From NCBI GenBank assembly GCA_028716225.1, contig JAQUQE010000001.1:157407-221406 (forward strand): a stretch of 64,000 bases of DNA, written 5' to 3'. Below the pieces are notes generated by a model that was not told the DNA's origin, made no database searches, and saw only the letters and a list, made by a program, of their open reading frames with translations. This DNA is from Dehalococcoidales bacterium. Its GTDB lineage: Bacteria; Chloroflexota; Dehalococcoidia; Dehalococcoidales; UBA5760. The translations under genes were made by a program, and so were the position numbers. The stretch's first letter is position 1; each line of letters starts with the position of its first letter. Below, piece after piece: positions 25,208 to 31,676 of this stretch.

Positions 25208-26278
25208 GTGGATATCCTATCCATATTAAAGAAGGCAAGGTCGATGGCTGCCTCGGACCTGCATCTGGTTGCCTTTAGCGCGCCGCTGGTCCGGGTCCAT
25301 GGCTATTTAACGCCCATGGACGATATCAAGCCCCTCAGCCCTGATGATACCAGACAAATATTCCTCCAGATAACCACGCAAGAACAACAGAAGTATTTCC
25401 ACGAGCACCTTGAGCTTGATTTCGGCTATAGCCTGCCTGATGTCGGCAGCTTTCGCTGTAATGCCGCTCAGGAGCGAGGAGCTATTTGTCTGGTTCTGCG
25501 CCTGCTACCTCCGGAAATTCCCACTGTTGAAGAACTGGGGCTGCCCGCAATATATAAGGAGCTTATAATGCACACCAGGGGGCTGCTGATAGTTACCGGC
25601 GCTACCGGCAGCGGCAAGACCACCTCACAGGCGGCGATGATACACCATCTCAACCTGACCGAACGCCGACATGTGGTTACTATCGAGGACCCTATTGAAT
25701 ATGCCCACTCCAACATCAAATGTGCCATTACCCAGCGGCAACTGGGCAGCGACACCTATTCGTTCCCAGCTGCGCTGCGCCACATCCTCAGGCAAGACCC
25801 GGACATCATCCTGGTGGGCGAGGTAAGAGACCTGGAGACGGCAGCGGCTGTGCTGTCTGTCGCCGAGACAGGCCACATGATAGTGACCACCGATCATGCT
25901 CCCAACGCCAGCCAGGCGGTAGAAAGGTTAATCGACCTCTTCCCACCCCACGAACGCGACATGGCACAGAAACGGCTGGCCTCCCTGCTGCTGGCTGTAA
26001 TCTGCCAGCAGCTTGTGCCACGGTCCGATCGATCGGGAAGGATAGTCGCCGTAGAGATTATGCTGGCCAACTCAGCGGTGCGCAACCTGATTCGAGAAGG
26101 TAAGTCCTATCAGCTCCCCAGCGTCATCTGTACCCACCAGGACATCGGAATGATATCAATGGACGAATCTCTGGTCAACCTATACCGTCATGGGAAAATC
26201 AATAAGAAGCACCTGTTCGAATTCTGCCATAACGAACACGAAGTAAAGCGGCTGCTCGAAGAGAAAGGCTGCCAGTAA
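25208..26278 (+). CDS. PilT-family retraction ATPase, atypical
   Basis: A 356-residue PilT/GspE-superfamily ATPase. The N-terminal SDLHLVAFSAPLVRVHGYL is the PAS-like domain; Walker A GATGSGKTT starts at residue 131; the Asp box TIEDPIEYAH and Walker B PDIILVGEVRDLETAA are intact. The His box reads TTDHAPNASQAVERLIDLFP where canonical PilT has TLHTxxAxxTxDRIxDxFP, so the His is kept but its neighbours differ. The C-terminal half keeps AVEIMLANSAVRNLIREGK, the conserved AIRNLIRE-like motif. Starts at GTG 25208 just after the PilM-PilN gene. A second, canonical pilT lies at 38093. Confidence 0.85.
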   Translation: MDILSILKKARSMAASDLHLVAFSAPLVRVHGYLTPMDDIKPLSPDDTRQIFLQITTQEQQKYFHEHLELDFGYSLPDVGSFRCNAAQERGAICLVLRLLPPEIPTVEELGLPAIYKELIMHTRGLLIVTGATGSGKTTSQAAMIHHLNLTERRHVVTIEDPIEYAHSNIKCAITQRQLGSDTYSFPAALRHILRQDPDIILVGEVRDLETAAAVLSVAETGHMIVTTDHAPNASQAVERLIDLFPPHERDMAQKRLASLLLAVICQQLVPRSDRSGRIVAVEIMLANSAVRNLIREGKSYQLPSVICTHQDIGMISMDESLVNLYRHGKINKKHLFEFCHNEHEVKRLLEEKGCQ

Positions 26279-26335
26279 CCGCTTCTGGAACTATTCATAC
26301 CCATTGGTTATTCTTATACCCCAACATGATTCGTA

Positions 26336-26364
26336 TTGACAACATAATCCATCCGGGCTATATT
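26336..26364 (+). promoter_or_regulatory. strong sigma70-type promoter of the Wzy_C/TPR gene
   Basis: Perfect TTGACA at 26336-26341, a 17-base spacer, and TATATT at 26359-26364. The start site is predicted about 6 bases before the ATG at 26377, and no Shine-Dalgarno is present, so the message is nearly leaderless. Confidence 0.7.
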
Positions 26365-26376
26365 CATTAACAAACC

Positions 26377-28947
26377 ATGAAGCATACCTGGTACGACCCG
26401 GCCGCCTGGTTCATAACAGGCGGCACAGATGAGGACAGCGCTGATAGCGGCACCAGTGGCTACCGGAAAGCAATCGAAATATGCTGGCTGGTGGTAATCT
26501 TTCTTATCCCCGTCTTCTTTAACCCTCTGGGACACCACCAGTTTGACTTCGTTAAAACCCTGCTCCTTCAGGTGCTGGTCATTACTATGTTCGGGCTCTG
26601 GCTGGCCAACCGGATAAAATGCCAATCTTACCACCAGCACATCAAATGGAAGGCTCTTATCGATTCACCCCTCAAGATATCCATCCTGATATTCGGACTC
26701 ATGTTCATCATCTCAACTGCCGCTTCTATTACTCCCGAAATAAGCTTCTGGGGAACCTGGCAAAGGGGTAGCGGAGGGCTATCGACTCTGTTATGCTGGA
26801 TAACGTTCTTCTTCATCCTGACTCACCAAGTCCGATCCCACAATCAGTCAATGAGAATTCTATACACACTGCTTCTTACCTCGGCGGTGGTATCAGTAGT
26901 TGGCATACTGCAACACTATGTTCCAGCGGTAAGCACCCTGTTTGGATGGTCAGCCACAACCAGGGTCTTTGCCACCATTGGTAACCCGTTGTTCCTGAGC
27001 AACTTTCTTGCCATGACCATACCGCTTAATCTGGCACTGCAAATCTATGCGTTTCGACAGAGGGGCAAGAGGTCTCCAGGAAACAATACGCTGTCAGTAG
27101 CATCAAGTGTTCTGCTCGCCATTCAATTCTGGTGTCTCTTGCTCGCCCAGTATTCGGTTACCGTCCTGGCTTTTATTATCGGTGCTGTCAGCTTTATCGC
27201 CCTTCTGGGCTTTGTGGAAAAGAGAAAACCCCTCCTCATAACTGGCAGTGCGATCCTTATCATTATTACCGTAATGGCTGCAGTTGTGGTAGGGCCGGCA
27301 TTGATAACCGCTAATAATGAGACATCACCGGGTGACGATAGCAGTGTACCGATATCGGACGAGATGGGGCTTACCACTATCAAGTACCGTGCCGAATACT
27401 GGCGTGCCGCAGCCGATATCGTATACCGAACCCCTGAAGTTCCGTTTACCGAAAACAGTCCGGCCACGGTAAGAAGATTGATTGGCTATGGTCCGGAAAC
27501 ATTCATCTTGGTAGCCCAGCAGTACCCTTTTCAGGAAACGATTAATCACTATATCTCCCAGAGGACCGGCGCCCTTATTCTCGACCGGCCCCACAACCAC
27601 TATCTGTACCTGGCCACCACCGTCGGAGTATTGGGGCTGGCTGCTTTTATTGCCATCATGGCTATCTATTTCCGCAACATGTTCCGCTTTCTGGGCCAGG
27701 CCACCCGCGATAACGAGCGGCTAATCATTATTGCCCTGATTGCCGCGATGGTTCAGTATACAATCAACAACATATTTAACCCCGTTTCAATAACGACCGA
27801 GCTCTTTTTCTGGCTGCTGCTGGGACTGACACCGCTGGTGGGGAGAATGGTATCGAAAAATCAGCAACAGTCAGTCGCGTATAATGGCGAAAAAATCCCT
27901 CACCAGCAAAATAGTACCGATATAGGGATCCGGGTTAAATACAGCGGAGTCATCGCGATAGTATCGCTTGCCTTACTGGTTTTTATCGCCGCCGGGGTGA
28001 CCGTCAGGCCCTTCCTCGCGGATATGGAATTTCAGAAGGCAAAAAAATTCGAGCAGGTTAACAGTGAGCTCACCATTTTTGCCTACAATCAGACCGTGCG
28101 ACTGGAGCCCAGGTACCCCGAATACTGGAGCAACATGGGAGCATACATTTTCAATAATGCTGTCGCCGCTCCAACTGATACCGTAAGAGAGAGACTGGTT
28201 GATTTCAGTATTGAAACCTATGAACAAGCGCTGGCTAGGGAGCCTTACCTGGCCTTCCGCAACTACTCCATGGCAGATATGTATTGCTACCGGGCATACT
28301 GCGGCTCAGCGGATAAATGGGCTAGAGCGCTTGAGCTGTATGACAGAGCAGCTCGGCTTTGCCCCTGGAATCCGGTTATTCTGAATAAGTGGGCATTAGC
28401 GCTGATCATCAAGGGGGACCTCTATGCTGCTCGAAATAAGCTCGAGCAATCGGCGATGACCTACCCTGAATGGGTGGAAACCGATTTTCTTGCCGGACTC
28501 CTGATACTCGAGGAAGGGGAGAATGATGCGGCTGCCGATAGCCTGGTTACTATCATAGAACAGCACCCGGAGAGCTTGAAAAAGTTATCGGATACCTGCT
28601 TCACTCTGTATCTATACGACCTCGTAGTTCCGGTTCACAATTCCGTTCAAGAATACAAGCGTAATCACCCCCGCGAATGGGCACCTCATGCCATACAGGG
28701 AATCACCTGTTTCTTCTCCGGTCATCCCGAGCACAGTATCGTTGAATTTGATACCGCCATGTACCTTGTTCCGGAAGATGAGGCCGGCAGTATTTTTGGC
28801 GTTGCTCTCGACCTTGCCGGGAAAAGCCCACACTTTAAGGCCCTACTCGCCGGCTCAGCGCCTGCCTGGCGGACCAAGCTATCCGGAATCCCCGGAGCCG
28901 ACCGGTGGCTTAAAGCGCTTGACAAACTGGCAGAAGCCGGCTTATGA
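26377..28947 (+). CDS. O-antigen ligase-like (Wzy_C) polytopic membrane protein with TPR domain
   Basis: An 856-residue protein. Residues about 30-510 contain ten or more hydrophobic helices. The Wzy_C signature lies near residue 400: DRPHNHYLYLATTVGVLGLAAF with His406-Asn407-His408. After another helix at about 530-550 (GVIAIVSLALLVFIAAGVTV) the C-terminal 300 residues look like TPR repeats (YWSNMGAYIFNNAVA, YEQALAREPYLAFRNYSMADMY, WNPVILNKWALALIIKGDLYAARNKLEQSA). Wzy_C proteins transfer or polymerise glycans; PglL-type members attach them to pilins. Position between the pilus operon and the major pilin gene makes pilin glycosylation an attractive guess, not a proven role. Confidence 0.75.
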   Translation: MKHTWYDPAAWFITGGTDEDSADSGTSGYRKAIEICWLVVIFLIPVFFNPLGHHQFDFVKTLLLQVLVITMFGLWLANRIKCQSYHQHIKWKALIDSPLKISILIFGLMFIISTAASITPEISFWGTWQRGSGGLSTLLCWITFFFILTHQVRSHNQSMRILYTLLLTSAVVSVVGILQHYVPAVSTLFGWSATTRVFATIGNPLFLSNFLAMTIPLNLALQIYAFRQRGKRSPGNNTLSVASSVLLAIQFWCLLLAQYSVTVLAFIIGAVSFIALLGFVEKRKPLLITGSAILIIITVMAAVVVGPALITANNETSPGDDSSVPISDEMGLTTIKYRAEYWRAAADIVYRTPEVPFTENSPATVRRLIGYGPETFILVAQQYPFQETINHYISQRTGALILDRPHNHYLYLATTVGVLGLAAFIAIMAIYFRNMFRFLGQATRDNERLIIIALIAAMVQYTINNIFNPVSITTELFFWLLLGLTPLVGRMVSKNQQQSVAYNGEKIPHQQNSTDIGIRVKYSGVIAIVSLALLVFIAAGVTVRPFLADMEFQKAKKFEQVNSELTIFAYNQTVRLEPRYPEYWSNMGAYIFNNAVAAPTDTVRERLVDFSIETYEQALAREPYLAFRNYSMADMYCYRAYCGSADKWARALELYDRAARLCPWNPVILNKWALALIIKGDLYAARNKLEQSAMTYPEWVETDFLAGLLILEEGENDAAADSLVTIIEQHPESLKKLSDTCFTLYLYDLVVPVHNSVQEYKRNHPREWAPHAIQGITCFFSGHPEHSIVEFDTAMYLVPEDEAGSIFGVALDLAGKSPHFKALLAGSAPAWRTKLSGIPGADRWLKALDKLAEAGL

Positions 28948-29011
28948 AAACTACAGTATTCCGGGCATAGCCCTGGTCATGTCGATAGGACAAAGCCGTA
29001 AAAACAAAAAG

Positions 29012-29046
29012 CCCACCGGAAGATTGCTATCAATTCTTCCGGTGGG
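29012..29046 (-). terminator. bidirectional rho-independent terminator (pilin side strongest)
   Basis: CCCACCGGAAGA at 29012-29023 pairs perfectly with TCTTCCGGTGGG at 29035-29046, with an 11-base loop. On the minus strand it is followed by CTTTTTGTTTTT, a good U-tract ending the pilin message; on the plus strand TCTTCCTTTATT could also serve the Wzy_C gene. Confidence 0.85.
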
Positions 29047-29082
29047 TCTTCCTTTATTAATTAGGAAACTAACTCTTACGCT

Positions 29083-29475
29083 TTAGGGAGAGGGAGTATA
29101 TTCAGCTCCCTGCGTCACGGTACCATTATCATCCCAGATATATGTCCAATTTGTGTCAGTCTGCAAGTAATTACCAATTAGAGCGGTGCTAGGAGTTAGC
29201 TGTATATACGTAGCTTGTGGGCTTACCGTAGCCGTTTTTGCATCGGTCATCGCGGCCACCATCGCCGTCTGGACAATGGAAAGCTCGGTTGTGGCTGCCT
29301 CAGTCTGCCCCCTGCCGATCAAGCCGGTGAACCGTGGTATGACCACCGCTGCCAGGACACCCAGGATGGCCACTACTATCAGCAGTTCCATCAGGGTAAA
29401 GCCCTTCTGACCGCGGTGGAGTCTCCTGGTGAAGCTCAGATCGAAACCCCCTATCCGCTTTATCAAACCCTTCAT
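29083..29475 (-). CDS. type IV pilin, probable major subunit
   Basis: A 130-residue prepilin with a long 25-residue basic leader ending RGQKG, then the mature FTLMELLIVVAILGVLAAVVIP with Glu5. The globular part has FTGLIGRGQTEAATTELSIVQTAMVAAM, similar to GspG/PilA-type subunits, then a short beta region and PSP at the C-terminus. Mature length is about 105. AAGGAGG precedes the ATG. Unlike the minor prepilins it is encoded alone on the opposite strand, with a strong promoter and terminator of its own, as expected for the abundant subunit. No cysteine pair is present in the globular domain. Confidence 0.9.
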   Translation of the reverse strand: MKGLIKRIGGFDLSFTRRLHRGQKGFTLMELLIVVAILGVLAAVVIPRFTGLIGRGQTEAATTELSIVQTAMVAAMTDAKTATVSPQATYIQLTPSTALIGNYLQTDTNWTYIWDDNGTVTQGAEYTPSP

Positions 29476-29554
29476 CGATTAAACCTCCTTGCGATTTTCA
29501 ATTTATTTACTCTATGATGAAGTTTGTATAACTAAGGTCACTTAAAACTAGTTT

Positions 29555-29583
29555 AGCATATCTCAATCACAGGCACAAGTCAA
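29555..29583 (-). promoter_or_regulatory. promoter of the major pilin gene
   Basis: On the minus strand TTGACT (29578-29583), a 17-base spacer and TATGCT (29555-29560). Transcription would begin near 29548, leaving a leader of about 70 bases before the AAGGAGG ribosome site. Confidence 0.7.
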
Positions 29584-29778
29584 TCACTCGTTAGGGATAG
29601 TAATATCGTATAATTACCGCCGGTGTTTCTGACCGGTACTTACGCCACAAGTTAAGAGCTGCCAAAACACCCTTAAAGGCCTAAAATATGCCCTGGCGAG
29701 TTATATATACTATCCTAAGCCGGATATTATACCATAAGAGTATAAAATAGACAATACATAAAGTAGATAAAGTTCAAC

Positions 29779-29809
29779 CCCGTCAAGGGAGGAAACGACC
29801 CCGGACGGG
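29779..29809 (+). promoter_or_regulatory. stem-loop in the prepilin peptidase leader
   Basis: CCCGTC at 29779-29784 pairs with GACGGG at 29804-29809, and GGG at 29787-29789 can pair inside with CCC at 29799-29801. The terminal loop carries AGGAAAC. It lies about 60 bases before the start codon. No T-tract follows, so it is not a terminator; a role in message control is a guess. Confidence 0.35.
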
Positions 29810-29868
29810 AGCGCACAAGAAATACTCATTTGACTATATCACCCGAAACATCCAGAATATAGAGCGAT

Positions 29869-30642
29869 ATGGACGCTATCGGCATCGCCATCTTTACCGT
29901 ACTGGGGGCAGTTATCGCCAGCTTCCTCAACGTCTGCATCGACCGACTGCCCGCCCGGCAGTCGATAATCTCTCCCCCGTCCCACTGCCCGTCCTGCCGG
30001 CACCGCCTGGCGGTAAAAGACCTCGTTCCCGTTTTCAGCTACCTGGGACTGCGCGGACGCTGCCGCTACTGCCGGGCGACTATTCCCCGGCGCATTCTCT
30101 GGCTGGAGATTGCCAACGCCGCCCTCTTCGGCTACCTCTACGGCCAGTACGGCGCCGGAGCCGAGCTGGGCGTCATCGCCTCTTACTGCTGTTTGTTTAT
30201 CGTGATTATGATCATCGACCTCGAGCGGGGCCTGATCCCCAACCGTATCGTCTACCCCGCCATGATAGCCGCTCTGCTCGTCAGCGTCTTCAGTGTCTTC
30301 CTGCCCGGGCTGGCCATCGTACCCGGGATCAAGTACGCCGCCATCGGCGGCGGCATCGGCTTCGGGATAGCGCTGCTGGTGGCCGTCTTGTCGCGGGGCG
30401 GCATGGGCTTCGGCGATGTCAAAATGGCAGCGCTGATGGGCCTTGTTATCGGCTATCCGATGATATTCTTTACCCTGATCCTGAGCGCAATAATCGGCGG
30501 TGTGGTCGCCCTGGTCCTGCTAATCACCAAAAAGAAGAAGCGCAGGGAAGGCATCCCCTTCGGCCCCATCCTCTCCATAGCAACCATCGTTACCCTGCTC
30601 TGGGGAAGCAGCATCCTCAACTGGTACCTGAGCCTGTTCTAG
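29869..30642 (+). CDS. pilD: prepilin peptidase / N-methyltransferase (PilD/GspO)
   Basis: Membrane aspartyl protease that removes prepilin leaders and methylates the new N-terminal Phe. The N-terminal domain is full: SFLNVCIDRLPARQSI, then two CxxC pairs (HCPSCRHR and CRYCRA) for the methylase/zinc part. The proteolytic Asp residues are Asp117 in IIDLERGLIPNRI and Asp183 in GFGDVKMAALMG. About eight membrane helices; 257 residues. It should process all prepilins in this window. ATG at 29869 has no strong Shine-Dalgarno sequence. It stands between the pilin and two small regulatory genes. Confidence 0.95.
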   Translation: MDAIGIAIFTVLGAVIASFLNVCIDRLPARQSIISPPSHCPSCRHRLAVKDLVPVFSYLGLRGRCRYCRATIPRRILWLEIANAALFGYLYGQYGAGAELGVIASYCCLFIVIMIIDLERGLIPNRIVYPAMIAALLVSVFSVFLPGLAIVPGIKYAAIGGGIGFGIALLVAVLSRGGMGFGDVKMAALMGLVIGYPMIFFTLILSAIIGGVVALVLLITKKKKRREGIPFGPILSIATIVTLLWGSSILNWYLSLF

Positions 30643-30766
30643 CCCTGATATCGCACATATCCAACATCACAGTCCTGCTTTCCGCAGCCTGTCTGCCTCT
30701 CAACATAATAAACAGTGAATAAACTGCTCCATTAATAAGTAATTCACCAACCGCTGAAATACCCCC

Positions 30767-30807
30767 TTGACAGGGTGTAGTATAATAGTACTAGTTCAAT
30801 AGTATGA
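30767..30807 (+). promoter_or_regulatory. promoter/operator region upstream of the winged-helix gene
   Basis: A perfect TTGACA at 30767-30772 is followed by TATAAT at 30781-30786 (too close to pair with it) and by two ATAGTA direct repeats around 30785 and 30800. ACTAGT at 30790-30795 stands 17 bases after TTGACA. The mixture suggests overlapping promoter and repressor sites, possibly autoregulation by the winged-helix protein. Confidence 0.4.
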
Positions 30808-30832
30808 GCCAATACGTTAGGGTAAGCTAGTA

Positions 30833-31105
30833 ATGGAACGGCGAAGGTCAAGTATCGAGGTAATAGCCGATATGCTCCGTCTCGGTGAAGCCGGCAAGAC
30901 GGAAATAATGTACAGCGCCAACATGAGCTACTTCCAGCTGCAGAAATACCTCAAATTCCTGCTGGAGCTGAAGCTCATCGACAGGGTAATGATCGGCAAC
31001 CCGGTGGTCACCTACAGGGTGACCAGGAAGGGATTAAAGCTGCTGAGGCATATCGATAACATCCTGGAGATACTCGAGTTCAAGGAAAAGGATGACTTCC
31101 AGTGA
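30833..31105 (+). CDS. winged helix-turn-helix regulator (archaeal type)
   Basis: A 90-residue DNA-binding protein. RRRSSIEVIADMLRLGEAGKTEIMYSANMSYFQLQKYLKFLLELKLIDR is a winged-helix recognition unit of the kind common in archaea (HTH_45-like), and YRVTRKGLKLLRHI completes the wing and last helix. No sensor domain. AGGGTAAGC lies before the ATG. It is followed after 22 bases by the ribbon-helix-helix gene and both end at one strong terminator, so they form a two-gene unit. The target is unknown; the flanking pilus and GH3 loci are candidates. Confidence 0.8.
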   Translation: MERRRSSIEVIADMLRLGEAGKTEIMYSANMSYFQLQKYLKFLLELKLIDRVMIGNPVVTYRVTRKGLKLLRHIDNILEILEFKEKDDFQ

Positions 31106-31127
31106 CATCAAACGAAGGAGCTAGTAT

Positions 31128-31499
31128 ATGTCTGAAAAAAGAATGCTGATACTGCCGGCGGAGCTCGTTGATAAGATCGACGAAAACCGGGGCGACGTGG
31201 GCCGGGCGGAATTTATCGAGTTCCTCATCAGCGGCCAACTGAAGGAGGAAAGCAAGGAAGCCAGGCGCACCGGCAAAGCGGAAAGCTATGTCACCAAAGA
31301 GGAGCTGCGCTCCATAGAGCAGGACATCAAGAAGCTGCTGCGGAGTTTCATCGACTTCTTCGTCAATTACGGACTGGAGATCGGCAAACAATCACCCCGG
31401 GCCGAGTTTGAAGAGCTTATCGGCAAGCTGCAGGGACTGGAAAAGGACCTGAACTCCGATAACGATAACGAGAAGAAGGCGACCATTAAGTGGAAGTAG
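31128..31499 (+). CDS. ribbon-helix-helix-like protein with coiled-coil tail
   Basis: A 123-residue protein. The N-terminal MLILPAELVDKIDENRGDVGRAEFIEFLISGQL matches a CopG/MetJ-type ribbon-helix-helix: a beta strand, then two helices. The rest is mostly charged helix (EELRSIEQDIKKLLRSFIDFFVNYG and EFEELIGKLQGLEKDL), probably for oligomerisation. AAGGAG precedes the ATG. It lies directly after the winged-helix gene and ahead of a terminator. No toxin-like partner is present, so it is more likely a regulator than an antitoxin. Function not recognised. Confidence 0.6.
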   Translation: MSEKRMLILPAELVDKIDENRGDVGRAEFIEFLISGQLKEESKEARRTGKAESYVTKEELRSIEQDIKKLLRSFIDFFVNYGLEIGKQSPRAEFEELIGKLQGLEKDLNSDNDNEKKATIKWK

Positions 31500-31538
31500 C
31501 CCGTTAGCAAGCTCCCGGCTCCGGACAAGCCGGCTTGG

Positions 31539-31573
31539 GCCTCTCTCTTTACTCAAGGAGAGAGGCTTTTTTT
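31539..31573 (+). terminator. rho-independent terminator after the regulator pair
   Basis: GCCTCTCTC at 31539-31547 pairs with GAGAGAGGC at 31558-31566, followed by a run of seven T. It separates the two regulator genes from the methyltransferase-like/GH3 locus. Confidence 0.92.
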
Positions 31574-31607
31574 ATTGCTATCTTTATTGCCGCCGGGGGA
31601 TAGAACA

Positions 31608-31621
31608 TTGTTCTAGAACAA
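31608..31621. promoter_or_regulatory. 14-base perfect palindrome upstream of the GH3 fusion locus
   Basis: TTGTTCTAGAACAA at 31608-31621 is perfectly symmetric, and AGAACATTGTTCT immediately overlaps it on the left. It lies between the terminator and the start codon at 31677, where an operator would be expected. Candidate binding site for one of the nearby regulators. Confidence 0.45.
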
Positions 31622-31676
31622 GATACCTTCCTATATCCGCGATTCTCTGCAATAGTTATTGGCGGAGGAAGGTATT

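Larger units (their letters stand above)
29476..29868. other. 393-base divergent intergenic region between pilin and prepilin peptidase
   Basis: AT-rich region holding the pilin promoter on the minus strand (29555-29583) and a stem-loop near the prepilin peptidase start (29779-29809). In between are several TATAAT-like elements around 29700-29760 on the plus strand. No credible coding frame is seen. Confidence 0.6.

Noticed and set aside
29770-29830. Possible c-di-GMP riboswitch before the prepilin peptidase gene
   Set aside because: The leader has a nested hairpin but lacks the conserved GEMM core elements and tetraloop-receptor pair. Only a generic stem-loop is reported.
31128-31499. Antitoxin of a toxin-antitoxin pair
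   Set aside because: The ribbon-helix-helix protein has no toxin-like neighbour; the upstream gene is a winged-helix regulator.
31602-31614. SOS (LexA) box upstream of the GH3 locus
   Set aside because: GAAC and GTTC half-sites are separated by 3 bases, not the 4 of the Bacillus-type box, and no DNA-repair gene is adjacent.
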